DNA of 55,294 bases from Methanomicrobiales archaeon (GTDB lineage: Archaea; Halobacteriota; Methanomicrobia; Methanomicrobiales; Methanospirillaceae), in the NCBI GenBank assembly GCA_012729535.1, contig JAAYCY010000054.1, positions 1-55,294 on the forward strand, in the 5' to 3' direction. The notes below the pieces were generated by a model. That model ran no database searches, was not told the DNA's origin, and saw nothing but the letters and a program-made list of their open reading frames with translations. The position numbers and the translations under genes are program-made. Each line of letters starts with the position of its first letter. Within the stretch, counting starts at the first letter, position 1. Positions 10,827 through 20,216 of the stretch are shown here, in pieces.

Positions 10827-13490
10827 CTAATCCTGGATAAACCGATATGCTACACGGGGTACAATAATTTCAAACCTGGCACCCCTACCAAATATTCCGG
10901 TTTCCTGAATCTTAATTCCAGTAATTCCTAAAATTTCCCTAACTAAAAAGAGACTCATCCCTTGATGTGATCCATATTCCCGGCTGAAAATAACCTCTTT
11001 ATTATCATCTGAAATCCCAATCCCGTCATCTTCTATCAGGATATGAAGATCACCCTGTATTTTTGAATTATTAATCTTTAAACAAGTAGCATTTTTTGCA
11101 TGGAGGAGAATATTCTCAATGATTGAAAAGAATACCTGCTCAAGAAGTGGATCGGCATAGATCTCAATTCCTTCAATGTCAATATCTCTTTTCATTGATG
11201 TGAGATCCAAGTGAGAAATTGCCAATATTATTACATGCTTCACATTCTGCCATCTGGGAGGATGTACACCCATGTCCTGGTAGCACCTGGCAATATCAAG
11301 TGAACGGACGATTTTTTGTACGGTTTTTTCTTCATTTTCGATTAAATTTACCACAAAATTATCATGGGAGAAATCCTTTGTCAGGGCAATAAAACCACGA
11401 AGAGCAAATATTGCATTCTGAATATCATTAAAGGTTACATAGTTTAGTAGATTGAGTTTTTTGTTGACGATATTGACAGATTCTTCTGAAAGCCGGTGCT
11501 CAGTTACATCAAGGTTTAATGTCCCCACCATCTGACCATGAGCAGTTTGAATGGCAAAAAAGAGATGATTAATAATTATCGTTTTCCCATCAGATCTTGA
11601 AATATGATAGTTTTTAATAATATTACGTGACTGGCTGCCATTTTTAATCGCTGAAAGAACATCTTCCCTGATTTTTTTACGGGTGATTTCCCGGTTACTA
11701 GTATCTGCAATTAACTCTGCCAATAAATCCCAGTGATATTTTCCTATTGCTTCATCTTTTGATATTCCAGTAATCTGTTCCTGTGCATAATTCCATTCAA
11801 TGATCTTTCCTTCTTCGTTAATGATGGATATGCCTTCCCGGGTCTGTTCAATAAATGAACGGAATTTTTCTTCATTCTCTAAAAGAATAGTTTCTGCTCG
11901 TGATCTTCGAAGAGAAACCGCAATTATGTGAGCAAATGATTCAAGCAGATCTTTAGATGGAAGAGAATTTCCCTGTTTCATACCCAGAACTGAAGTCCCG
12001 AATAACTGGTCTTCTAAAACATATGCAATGCCGATATAATTACTTATGATCAGGTTTTCCCTCTGTATTATCTTCAGTAACGAAGAGAAATAATCCTTCT
12101 CCAAAACGTTGGGATTATCAGTTATATATATAGTTGAATTGATGATTTCCTGGTATTTTGCATCGTTAAGAGGTATTACAATTTTTTCTGTAATTATTCC
12201 ATTTTCATTGAGAATATCTTTTGAGATCTCTGTGGATACCTCGATATTTTTGACGTGTAGTGAATTGTCTGATACATCGTACAGAGAAAAAATAGTAAAT
12301 TCAGCCCCTGTTAACTCAGTCAGTTTTTTTACAACAAGGTTAGAAATGGGTATATCCTTTGGGAGTTGGGCAAGTTCCAGGGTAATCTGGTTTATAATTT
12401 TTAACTGTTCATTCTGATGATAAATTTCCTGCTCTGTTTTTTTTCGGGAATTTATATCACGGATTACCCCTACCGTTCCAATCAGGTGTTGATTTCTCTC
12501 AATTATAGGAGTAATTATTATCTCAGTCCAGATTGTTTTACCACTGGATGACACCATTTCTATCTCTTCACGTATTATCTGATTATCAGGTGCAGAAGAA
12601 AGCATAATGTCATTTATTCGTTCTTTCAAATCAGCAATTTTCTGATATGATTCACCTGTCATCAAATCCTTAACTCGTGTTTTTATAAGTTCCTGCGGTG
12701 TTAATCCGACCATTGAAAAAGCAGAAGGCGAAATATAGGTTAATTGCATTTTTTCGTCTGCAGTCCATATTATATCCTGAACATTATCGGCAAATAACCG
12801 GTATTTGGCTTCACTTTCCTTAGCTCTTCGCTCATCTGAAAACCTTCGTCTTTCATTGATAAAGATACCGATAATTAAAAGAAATACTACCAGAAATCCC
12901 AATAAATAATACGTTTGATTCAGGAAATCCATCTTCTCCTTTACAACCGTACTATTAATATCAACTCCGATAATTCCGATAACAGAACCTGATTTATTCC
13001 TTATCGGGGCAAATCCTGAAAGGAATGTTCCCCATTCATCTGTTGTAAAATCCTCATCTACACTTGGGACATCAAAACCTGCCAGCAGGTAAGGCTCGAA
13101 TTCATCATAGGTATCTCCAAGACTGTAATCATCAGATGTAATTCCATCGTCACCATCAACAATAAATTCAATGATGGTGCCATTTTTCCTCATCGTATAG
13201 ATATAGGCGATATCTGGATCACTCATTTTTATGGTATACAGAAAATCCCGGATAGCCAGGTATTCAGGAGTAATACCGATTTTTGGATTCAATTCTTCCA
13301 GGGCATCACCATCAATCTGAGAAGAGGTAATATTTGCTACCGAAATGAGTTTGCTCTGGAGAGATTTTTTAATAGCAGATTCGGTTTCGAAGGAAACAAA
13401 GAAAATTGTCCCAAAGGTAACGATAACAATGAGTAGTACTAATATTATTGTAAAATAATTTGAATGAATACGACGTTTATCTGGCGTCAT
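10827..13490 (-). CDS. Cache-PAS-GAF histidine kinase with Asn at the phospho-acceptor position
   Basis: 887-residue membrane sensor. An N-terminal helix (about 12-32) and a second near 195-215 bracket a periplasm-like Cache sensor with DPDIAYIYTMRKNG and GIIGVDINSTVV motifs. Then come a PAS domain (about 228-355), a GAF-like domain (about 370-535) and another PAS (about 540-665). In the dimerisation region the usual RHDILN is replaced by FNDIQN, so the acceptor histidine aligns with asparagine. The HATPase is otherwise well preserved: N box in IIENILLHAKN, EDDGIGI, and GMSLFLVREIL. It may be a signalling pseudokinase, use a different acceptor, or work with the adjacent receiver-bearing kinase. 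Confidence 0.9.
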   Translation of the reverse strand: MTPDKRRIHSNYFTIILVLLIVIVTFGTIFFVSFETESAIKKSLQSKLISVANITSSQIDGDALEELNPKIGITPEYLAIRDFLYTIKMSDPDIAYIYTMRKNGTIIEFIVDGDDGITSDDYSLGDTYDEFEPYLLAGFDVPSVDEDFTTDEWGTFLSGFAPIRNKSGSVIGIIGVDINSTVVKEKMDFLNQTYYLLGFLVVFLLIIGIFINERRRFSDERRAKESEAKYRLFADNVQDIIWTADEKMQLTYISPSAFSMVGLTPQELIKTRVKDLMTGESYQKIADLKERINDIMLSSAPDNQIIREEIEMVSSSGKTIWTEIIITPIIERNQHLIGTVGVIRDINSRKKTEQEIYHQNEQLKIINQITLELAQLPKDIPISNLVVKKLTELTGAEFTIFSLYDVSDNSLHVKNIEVSTEISKDILNENGIITEKIVIPLNDAKYQEIINSTIYITDNPNVLEKDYFSSLLKIIQRENLIISNYIGIAYVLEDQLFGTSVLGMKQGNSLPSKDLLESFAHIIAVSLRRSRAETILLENEEKFRSFIEQTREGISIINEEGKIIEWNYAQEQITGISKDEAIGKYHWDLLAELIADTSNREITRKKIREDVLSAIKNGSQSRNIIKNYHISRSDGKTIIINHLFFAIQTAHGQMVGTLNLDVTEHRLSEESVNIVNKKLNLLNYVTFNDIQNAIFALRGFIALTKDFSHDNFVVNLIENEEKTVQKIVRSLDIARCYQDMGVHPPRWQNVKHVIILAISHLDLTSMKRDIDIEGIEIYADPLLEQVFFSIIENILLHAKNATCLKINNSKIQGDLHILIEDDGIGISDDNKEVIFSREYGSHQGMSLFLVREILGITGIKIQETGIFGRGARFEIIVPRVAYRFIQD

Positions 13491-13762
13491 TTATACATTA
13501 TCTCATATTATCTCAATATGTATCTACTCGTACCCTACAATAAAGACAGGTAAAAAAATATCACATGAAGACAGATTAATCTCTCTTATTACATTTTGAT
13601 CGTTGAACATAAAAAAAGCAATGATTTGTTTCGTTTATGTTCTAAAAACAAAGCCTCACTATTTTCAGTTATTTCTTCAGATATTATGAATTCAGTTAAG
13701 GTTATACAAAAAAACAGAAAAGACGATCCAGATTCACAGGTTTTTCGATCAAAACATTGAAC

Positions 13763-13772
13763 CTTTAATACA
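13763..13772 (+). promoter_or_regulatory. TATA box of the rubredoxin-TPP enzyme gene
   Basis: CTTTAATACA lies 16-25 bases before the ATG at 13788, giving a leaderless or very short-leader transcript. The remaining spacer 13491-13760 shows nothing else that can be supported. Confidence 0.4.
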
Positions 13773-13787
13773 AGTAATTGTCATATC

Positions 13788-15563
13788 ATGGCAATGTGGA
13801 GATGTGAGATATGCGGATATACCTATGACGAAAAAACCGGAGATATGACGTTAAATATTTCACCTGGAACATTATTCTCATCATTTCCAGATAATTGGCA
13901 TTGTCCGGTATGTAATGCAGGAAAAGAAGCTTTTAAACAACTTTCTGAAATTGAATCCCCAGCATCCAATCTGCCAACTATATCAGAAGCACTCATAGAA
14001 AACCTGGTTCATTTTGGTATTACAGAATATTTCGGACTTCCCGGAACCAGCAGCCTGGGAATAATAGATGCCATCCGAAAACACGAAAAGGCACAATTTA
14101 CTCTTTTTCGTCATGAAGAAAATGCCGCCATGGCAGCTTCTGCCTACAATAAATTAACCGGAAAGATTGCAGCCTGTGTTACTATTGCAGGACCGGGAGC
14201 TACAAATCTTGCAACCGGTTTATATGATGCAAAAGAAGACCGTGCATCGGTGATTTCAATTAACGGACAAGTTGAGATGCAATATGCCGGACCGGGCGGA
14301 TTTCAGGAGATTGACCAGGATGCATTCTTCAGACCAGTCACCGTTTTCAACAACACCATATATGATAAAAAGATGGCAGTAAAGATCCTGACCATGGCAT
14401 TGCAACACGCAGTGGTCAGAAAAGGAGTTGCCCAGATATCAGTTCCAAATGATATTCAGAAACAAGAGATTGAACCTGAATATACATCAGTGCAGGGAGT
14501 TATTCCCAATCTCAATATACGACCAGATAAAGCGACTATCAAATCGGTTGTAGATATTATCGGTTCATCGGTATCTCCGGTAATACTGGCAGGATGGGGA
14601 GCATACAATTATCCGGATTTACTGGTTTCATTCGCGGAAAGAATAGACGCTCCTATTCTCTCGACATTTCGTGCCAAGGGAATAATACCGGATGATCATC
14701 CGCTGTATGCTGGAGTTCTTGGAACAGTAGGCTCAACGGGTGCACGATCTATGATAGAGCAGGGAGATCTGCTTATCACTCTTGGAGTGGGTTTTTCCAA
14801 AATGACCAGAGTTCCGGAAAATATCCGCACAATTCAGGTAGATAATGAACCTCTACGCCTTGGAAAAGGAAGAGATTCAATTCCGGTATATGGAGATGTA
14901 GGTGAGATGTTAGCAGAATTACTTGCAATACTGTCTCCTTCATCCCATACAACCGCACAAAAGCGATCGGACGATGTGAAAAAACCCTGGAATGAGATCA
15001 GGGATAAAGAAGCTATGGACAAATCTGTCCCAATTCGTCCTCCTTACATCATGAAAATCCTATCACAAATCATTCCCTCAGATGCAATTATCTCCATTGA
15101 TGTAGGTGAAAACGGCTGGTGGTTTGGTAGAAATTTCAAGATGTCAGGTCAGAAATTTATCATGTCCGGATACCTGGCAACGATGGGATTTGGATTTCCC
15201 GGAGCTATCGCTGCAAAAATTGCCTACCCTGATAAGCCGGTCTTTTGTATCACCGGAGATGGAGGGTTTGCCATGGCAATGGGAGATTTTGTAACAGCAG
15301 TGATGAAAAAACTACCCATGGTGGTAGTTATCATGAATAATCATGAACTAGGCATGATACAGGTTGAACAAATGGTAGAAAAATACCCCAATTTTGCAAC
15401 CGCACTGCATAATCCGGATTTTGTGATGTTTGCGAAATCCTGCAATGGTGATGGAATCAGGGTAGAAAAACCAGATGCATTAGCACCAGCGATAACCTGG
15501 GCACTAAAACAGAGGTGTCCAGTTATAGTAGATATTATCACTGACCCAAAACGGTTTCATTAA
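13788..15563 (+). CDS. Thiamine-diphosphate enzyme with N-terminal rubredoxin domain
   Basis: 591 residues. Residues 1-50 are a rubredoxin fold with two iron-binding knuckles, CEICGYTYD and CPVCNAG. Residues about 60-590 are an acetolactate-synthase/pyruvate-oxidase-type enzyme. The catalytic glutamate is in FRHEENAAMAAS. The middle domain (about 240-380) is the cofactor or structural domain, and the diphosphate/metal motif is GDGGFAMAMGDF followed by IMNN. The family condenses, decarboxylates or oxidises 2-oxoacids. The fused rubredoxin suggests a one-electron donor or acceptor feeding an oxidative decarboxylation like that of pyruvate oxidase, rather than plain acetolactate synthesis. That is inference; no small ALS subunit gene is nearby. 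The gene stands alone with its own promoter. Confidence 0.9.
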   Translation: MAMWRCEICGYTYDEKTGDMTLNISPGTLFSSFPDNWHCPVCNAGKEAFKQLSEIESPASNLPTISEALIENLVHFGITEYFGLPGTSSLGIIDAIRKHEKAQFTLFRHEENAAMAASAYNKLTGKIAACVTIAGPGATNLATGLYDAKEDRASVISINGQVEMQYAGPGGFQEIDQDAFFRPVTVFNNTIYDKKMAVKILTMALQHAVVRKGVAQISVPNDIQKQEIEPEYTSVQGVIPNLNIRPDKATIKSVVDIIGSSVSPVILAGWGAYNYPDLLVSFAERIDAPILSTFRAKGIIPDDHPLYAGVLGTVGSTGARSMIEQGDLLITLGVGFSKMTRVPENIRTIQVDNEPLRLGKGRDSIPVYGDVGEMLAELLAILSPSSHTTAQKRSDDVKKPWNEIRDKEAMDKSVPIRPPYIMKILSQIIPSDAIISIDVGENGWWFGRNFKMSGQKFIMSGYLATMGFGFPGAIAAKIAYPDKPVFCITGDGGFAMAMGDFVTAVMKKLPMVVVIMNNHELGMIQVEQMVEKYPNFATALHNPDFVMFAKSCNGDGIRVEKPDALAPAITWALKQRCPVIVDIITDPKRFH

Positions 15564-15924
15564 CTAATGTTACCGATAAAGTAAATGACAATCAAACCGA
15601 CGGAGGCATAATATGTTTTCCAGAATTTTTATGAAATCTATGGCCTGGTTGACAAAAGAGACAGTTCATAAAATTTGAAAGATATCGAGGATGATAAAAA
15701 AGGAGAAGTTAAATTTTAGGGTATTTACCAAACTCTGGGACGATATAGGACCATAGTTCTTTCTCAAGCTCCTGAATAAAAAATATCCATACATATTTTA
15801 GGAGACTGGACTGGATGGATGTGGTAAATCATGTTGCGGTGACTGCTGATGAATCAAATCCAATGGGATTAGCATTGTCCTGAACATATACTTAAAAAAT
15901 TAGTGTCAGAAATTAAAAAAAAAT
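15564..15924. other. Spacer with possible micro-ORFs
   Basis: Mostly non-coding. Two very short frames have ribosome sites: 15613-15678 (21 codons, MFSRIFMKSMAWLTKETVHKI, after GGAGG with 8 bases spacing) and one near 15815 (about 22 codons, after AGGAG). Neither resembles a known protein. They could be vestiges of a lost gene; the region also reads GCGKSCCGDC in another frame, suggesting a lost cysteine-rich C-terminus. Confidence 0.2.
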
Positions 15925-16365
15925 TCAGGAAGATGCAACCAGTGGGTCTGTGACCTGACTATAGGAAAATTCAGATTGTTGTGATCGAATCAATTCCCTG
16001 ACCCGTTCGATATCTATGATTTTTCTGCCTGATGATCCAAGAATATTCCCTTTAATATCATCTAAAATGTCATCCAGTTCTTTATTCAGACGATATACTA
16101 AAACTGGTCTCCCTTTTTTTTCCATCCAATTCCGAGTAATTTTTATCCATTTTTTAGAGATAAGATCCTTAATTGCAATACTTACTTCTGGTTGCCTTAA
16201 ATCACAAATTCGTTCCATTTCACGGGCCGTAAATTCTTTACCCCTTATCGCTATTGTTAAAACACGGGAAGAATTTTTCAAAATTCCAATTTCATGAAAT
16301 AATACTGCAATTTCCTCATCCCTTTCTGAAAATTGCAGAGATATTTTTTCTCTCATATTGTGCAC
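15925..16365 (-). CDS. Winged-helix transcriptional regulator (predicted archaeal regulator)
   Basis: 146-residue basic protein. Residues about 30-100 form a winged helix with the recognition-helix region RQPEVSIAIKDLISKKWI and a wing with a KKGRP motif, followed by a helical C-terminal region (DILDDIKGNILGS). It resembles archaeal regulators annotated as predicted transcriptional regulators (COG4738-like, from memory). Transcribed divergently from the histone gene 239 bases away. The target is unknown. A start at the internal Met4 is possible. Confidence 0.75.
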   Translation of the reverse strand: MHNMREKISLQFSERDEEIAVLFHEIGILKNSSRVLTIAIRGKEFTAREMERICDLRQPEVSIAIKDLISKKWIKITRNWMEKKGRPVLVYRLNKELDDILDDIKGNILGSSGRKIIDIERVRELIRSQQSEFSYSQVTDPLVASS

Positions 16366-16563
16366 CCACCATAACCAATTGATATCTGACCTAACAAAAA
16401 GAAATACTTTACTATATGATTTTACTCAGTATCCAGAATATTTTAGAGCGTATAATTCCCTGAAATGAATGAATATTTCTAAAAATTCATGAGTATTTTT
16501 TTAGGAGAATCCAGGAATGTCTGATAAGATATAATCACAGGTAAGAGCAGATAAATTTCGAAA

Positions 16564-16571
16564 TTTATATA
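16564..16571 (+). promoter_or_regulatory. TATA box of the histone gene
   Basis: TTTATATA, preceded by a purine-rich CGAAA that could serve as BRE, lies 34-41 bases before the histone ATG. Predicted initiation is about 15 bases upstream of the start codon. Confidence 0.6.
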
Positions 16572-16604
16572 TTCTCTTCATGATATTTCTAATAAGGTTA
16601 GATT

Positions 16605-16814
16605 ATGGCAGACTTACCAATAGCAGCGGTTATCAGATTAGCTAAAAAAAATGGAGCTGAACGTGTTGGACATGACGCAGCAGAAATCCTTGTAACCAGA
16701 GCAGAAGAATTTCTCGGTGAACTGGTAAAAGAAGCAACAAAACTGGCAAACCATGCAGGCAGGAAAACCCTCAAGGAAGAGGACATAGAAATGGCTGCAG
16801 AAAAATTCGCCTAA
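16605..16814 (+). CDS. Archaeal histone
   Basis: 69-residue single histone fold, the usual length for HMf-type archaeal histones that dimerise and wrap or compact DNA. The features are LPIAAVIRLAKKNGAERVG (helix 1 and loop 1), a long central helix (about 22-49) and KTLKEEDIEMAAEKF (loop 2 and helix 3). There is no N- or C-terminal tail. A strong TATA box precedes it and a T-run follows the stop (AACTTTTTT). The lysine-rich H1-like gene lies about 480 bases downstream on the same strand, but with its own upstream elements. Confidence 0.97.
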   Translation: MADLPIAAVIRLAKKNGAERVGHDAAEILVTRAEEFLGELVKEATKLANHAGRKTLKEEDIEMAAEKFA

Positions 16815-17050
16815 CTTTTTTAAAGTATAATTTAGCTGTAATTATCTGGCGCTTTTCGATTGATCGGGAACATGCCTGATATTGATTTCGTATTACCATT
16901 GATATCCAGTGGAAAAAGGATAACACCTAAAAGATCTATTTTTTACTTGAATTCAATCATTTTTTCGAATAATATCAAAGCTTTTTTTTCAAGACATCCT
17001 TTTTCTGATATTGTGATTTTCTACTAGAATATGAGAAAAAAAGAGAAAAA

Positions 17051-17060
17051 ATATATAAAT
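17051..17060 (+). promoter_or_regulatory. Candidate TATA box upstream of the H1-like gene
   Basis: ATATATAAAT is the best TATA-like element in the 479-base spacer. If used, the 17294 gene would have a leader of about 210 bases. A weaker AATTTAATAAC near 17158 would shorten it to about 110 bases. Otherwise the spacer is AT-rich and shows nothing else. Confidence 0.35.
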
Positions 17061-17293
17061 CTTAATTTTTTCACATCTGACCCATTTATTATTCCAATTT
17101 GGTGTATTGCCACAACCCTTAAGCTCGATATCCTAGAATGACCAATTTTTTTGATACAAAATTTAATAACTATTACATCCTTATTATCAGTGTAAGTCAG
17201 GTAGTATGTGTGTTTTTTGGATCTTTCAGGATATGAAAGAAAAAACCAGTTAACCGGGTACTAGCGGACATATAGGGACATATGGGGGGTATT

Positions 17294-17935
17294 ATGGTAA
17301 TTAGACCTAAATCCAAAACATTGACTACTAAAAAAACAACTAAACCGAAAACGGTTGTAAAAAAACCAGTAGCAAAAAATTCTTCGACGATGAATAAAGA
17401 TCTTCAGACAATCATCGATCTTCATACAAAACAACTCCAGAAATTGGATAAGATGTATAGTGAAATCCAGGGAGAATTAAGGGACTTAAAAAAATTAATT
17501 CCCGGATTGCCGATCGATAAGGATGTTAAAAAATCTGTTCCTCTTGTGGCAAAAAAGGCACCGGTTAAACCGGTTGTGAAAAAACCTGTTAAAACTGTTG
17601 TTAAGTCAGTACCCGTAAAACCTTCTTTAAAGACCCAGGCAAAAACTGCTACCAAACCCACGAAACTTGCAAAACCCGTTACAGCAGTGAAAAATCAGGT
17701 AAAAAGTAACGTATCCAGCTCCTTCTCAGATTCACTAGTACTAATCCCAAAGGATATTCCTAACCGGATAAATAATCTTACCTTAAAGAAGAAAGTGACT
17801 CAGACTCAGCTAGGAAAGGAAGTAGACCTTTCCCAGAAAGTTATCCATGAGATAGCAACAAGAAAAATGAAAGACATCAATAAAGATACGCTCTCGAAAA
17901 TAGTCACAGTTCTGAAAAAATATGAGACAAAATAA
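17294..17935 (+). CDS. Lysine-rich H1-like protein with C-terminal Cro/C1-type helix-turn-helix
   Basis: 213 residues from ATG 17294, chosen because a G-run (17285-17290) sits at ribosome-site distance; an in-frame ATG at 17282 is less likely. Residues 1-35 are a basic tail rich in K, T, P and V. Residues about 38-68 form a short amphipathic coiled coil (TIIDLHTKQLQKLDKMYSEI). Residues about 75-145 are a second low-complexity tail with repeated KPVVKK, KPVKTVV and AKPV-like units, resembling eukaryotic linker histone H1 tails and bacterial H1-like proteins. Residues about 158-212 are a helix-turn-helix of the Cro/MBF1 type (TQTQLGKEVDLSQKVIHEIA). It probably binds DNA non-specifically through the tails and more specifically through the HTH. 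Its position near the histone gene fits a chromatin role. That role is inference. Confidence 0.8.
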   Translation: MVIRPKSKTLTTKKTTKPKTVVKKPVAKNSSTMNKDLQTIIDLHTKQLQKLDKMYSEIQGELRDLKKLIPGLPIDKDVKKSVPLVAKKAPVKPVVKKPVKTVVKSVPVKPSLKTQAKTATKPTKLAKPVTAVKNQVKSNVSSSFSDSLVLIPKDIPNRINNLTLKKKVTQTQLGKEVDLSQKVIHEIATRKMKDINKDTLSKIVTVLKKYETK

Positions 17936-18266
17936 TTACTGATTTTTCGATTATACTCTTATTTTTTTATTCATGTAACAATTTTTTTTCAATTGAACAT
18001 AACCAAATCCTTTGTTACTGATACCAGGTATATCTTATGAGTGGAATAAAAGGGCATTAATATCCGGTTTTTTCATGAAAATAATACCTGCTTTCCTCCT
18101 GTGACATGGAGATATTCGCCCGCCATGTAGAATAGAAACTGATTAATTCGGTTAAACTGATTCTGTCCTTGGAGAGCACATAGACTTTTGTGATCTCAAC
18201 TAGATAAAAAAGTTCCTTTAGGTGTTGTATTCTGTAAAAATTCTGCTGATTTTTTCATTTTTACTA
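17936..18266. other. Intergenic spacer
   Basis: AT-rich spacer between the H1-like gene and hisI. T-runs after the stop at 17935 (near 17965 and 17983) could serve as terminators. No protein-like frame or RNA structure is seen. Confidence 0.4.
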
Positions 18267-18656
18267 TCAATTCTTCGAATAAACATCATCCGGATTGAAT
18301 ATTCTCTCTCCGATTACTTCTCCGTCCAGTCTTCGGTAGAAACATGAACGATAACCAGTATGGCATGCTGCCTGGATCTGGTTTACAACATACACCAAGG
18401 CATCTTCATCACAATCGATCAGAATATCCTGTATTTTTTGCAGGTGGCCTGATTCCTCTCCCTTCTTCCAGATCTTCTTTCTGCTTCTACTGTAGTAATG
18501 GGCGTACCCTGTTGATAATGTAAGATTCACTGCTTCCTGATCTGCATACGCTAGCATTAGAATATCTTTTGTCTCTGAATCCTGCGCAATAACAGGGATT
18601 AATCCCTTATCATCAAAATTAATAGCAATTGGTTTTTTTATCTCTGATTTCATCAT
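18267..18656 (-). CDS. hisI: Phosphoribosyl-AMP cyclohydrolase
   Basis: 129 residues, the length of a stand-alone archaeal HisI, which opens the adenine ring of PR-AMP in the third step of histidine synthesis. Family signatures are [13 protein letters not shown] (metal site) and [14 protein letters not shown] (zinc cysteines). The neighbouring region has hisG 184 bases away in the opposite direction and hisD 6 kb further on, so the his genes are scattered rather than in one operon. The start is Met1 or Met2. Confidence 0.95.
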   Translation of the reverse strand: MMKSEIKKPIAINFDDKGLIPVIAQDSETKDILMLAYADQEAVNLTLSTGYAHYYSRSRKKIWKKGEESGHLQKIQDILIDCDEDALVYVVNQIQAACHTGYRSCFYRRLDGEVIGERIFNPDDVYSKN

Positions 18657-18839
18657 GGCACCTGCCTCTAAAAGATTATGAGAAATTGAGAAATATTCCT
18701 CAGCATCTCTGGGTAATTATGACCTGAATTGTACTCTTAGTAACAATCTAATCGGTAGGGGTTTAAATCTGTTCATTTATCTGGATAAAACTCAGGACAA
18801 AACCGTTAGAGTTTAATTCATTTCCTACATTCTATTTTT

Positions 18840-19712
18840 ATGATCAACATCGCCCTTCCGAAAGGGAGTCTTGAGGAGCAGACACTTCAACTTTTTAAAG
18901 AGGCAGATCTTGAAGTCAGGAGGACTGACCGTGATTATAATCCCCAGATTAATGATAACCGGATAGGAAAAGTCAAAATATTGCGACCCCAGGAGATACC
19001 CACCTATATTGAGATGGGATATTTCGATTTAGGAATATCCGGTCTTGACTGGATCCACGAGTCAGGAGCGAGAGTAAAGGAGATGGCAGAACTTAATTAC
19101 AGCAAAACAGGCAAAGGAAATGTAAAAATTGTCATCGCTGTCCATCAGTCTGAGCCCATTACAACAGTCCAGGAAATCCGGCCTGATAGTCGTATTACTA
19201 CTGAATATCCAAAAATCACAAAAGAATTTTTTGAGAATCTTAATATTCCCGTCCGTCTTTTTCCATCATATGGTGCGAGTGAGGCCAAAGTCCCTGATCT
19301 TATGGATGTGGTTGTAGATTTGACAGAGACCGGAACAACACTTCGAAAGAACGGTCTTAAGATCATTGGACAGATCATGGAATCTTATACCACTATTATT
19401 GCCAACATTGAGAGTTTTGAAGATCCTGTCAAACGAAAGGAGATGGAAGAGATAATTACACTTCTCATGGGTGTTATCGATGCCAGGAATAAGGTTCTCC
19501 TGACAATGAATGTTCCTGCACAGGCTCTTGAATCATTAGTTGCCACCCTGCCGGCATTGAAAAAACCAACGGTAGCACAGCTTCACGGGATTGATTATTT
19601 CAGTCTTGAAACGGTGGTATTGAAGAGCCAGGTAAATACCCTGATTCCAAATCTCAAGGCTTTTGGAGCAGAGGATATCCTTGAGATACCTATCACAAAA
19701 ATTGTGAGATGA
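18840..19712 (+). CDS. hisG: ATP phosphoribosyltransferase, long form
   Basis: 290 residues; catalyses the first, committed step of histidine synthesis (ATP plus PRPP). N-terminus MINIALPKGSLEEQT and the PRPP-loop VVDLTETGTTLRKNGL are diagnostic. Residues about 215-290 are the ACT-like C-terminal domain that makes the long form a histidine-inhibited hexamer independent of HisZ. The start codon is directly preceded by an AT-rich leader. Divergent from hisI, with which it may share a regulatory region. Confidence 0.97.
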   Translation: MINIALPKGSLEEQTLQLFKEADLEVRRTDRDYNPQINDNRIGKVKILRPQEIPTYIEMGYFDLGISGLDWIHESGARVKEMAELNYSKTGKGNVKIVIAVHQSEPITTVQEIRPDSRITTEYPKITKEFFENLNIPVRLFPSYGASEAKVPDLMDVVVDLTETGTTLRKNGLKIIGQIMESYTTIIANIESFEDPVKRKEMEEIITLLMGVIDARNKVLLTMNVPAQALESLVATLPALKKPTVAQLHGIDYFSLETVVLKSQVNTLIPNLKAFGAEDILEIPITKIVR

Positions 19713-19920
19713 TTATCAGATTTCTTTTTTTCTGGATAATTGAATGATTCAGTTCTGTTTTCTTAAGGAAAAACTCAATAAATATTTCTGAAAACACCCT
19801 AACTTGAAGATAGGGAGGAAAAAGCGACTCATTTCTGTAAGAGTGCAAAATATGCAGAACCATCAAATAACTAAGAATATTAATTAAAAATATAATTATT
19901 ACATAAATCTTATATTTTTT

Positions 19921-19956
19921 GTAAGTGTTCAGTGATCTGAAGCACTGAACACTTAC
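19921..19956. repeat. 14-bp perfect inverted repeat at the truncated DUF1254 gene
   Basis: GTAAGTGTTCAGTG (19921-19934) and its exact complement CACTGAACACTTAC (19943-19956) flank an 8-base loop. The right arm contains the stop codon of the truncated DUF1254 reading frame. A T-run precedes the left arm on the plus strand. It may be a hairpin terminator or the scar or end of a mobile sequence that cut the gene. Confidence 0.6.
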
Positions 19957-20216
19957 TTCAGATCCAGAAAAGCCTGGGAATAGAGCATATCCACGTTTGG
20001 TGAAACAACATTTTTCCAGTCTGCGTTTTTCAACTGGTTATCATGCAGAAATTCGTTGACCGGAGCATATTCACTTCTAGGTTCCACAGTATTGGTATGT
20101 TGCATCATCGTGGCATCCATCAGGACAAGTGGGAAACAATAAACATAGGCATCTTCAACAGTTGTCCAGAGATCCACGTTATTTTTCTTCATTATCAGTC
20201 TCACCATAAACTCCAC
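19953..20216 (-). pseudogene. Truncated DUF1254 protein gene, N-terminal part only
   Basis: 87 codons that match the start of DUF1254 proteins: AYVYCFPLVLMDATMMQHTN, then VNEFLHDNQLKNADWKNVV and SPNVDMLYSQAFLDL. Family members are normally about 450 residues and have a DUF1214 C-terminal half; here the frame ends at TAA inside a 14-bp inverted repeat and no continuation is found on the left. Function of intact members is unknown. A short functional product cannot be excluded but is unlikely. Confidence 0.75.
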
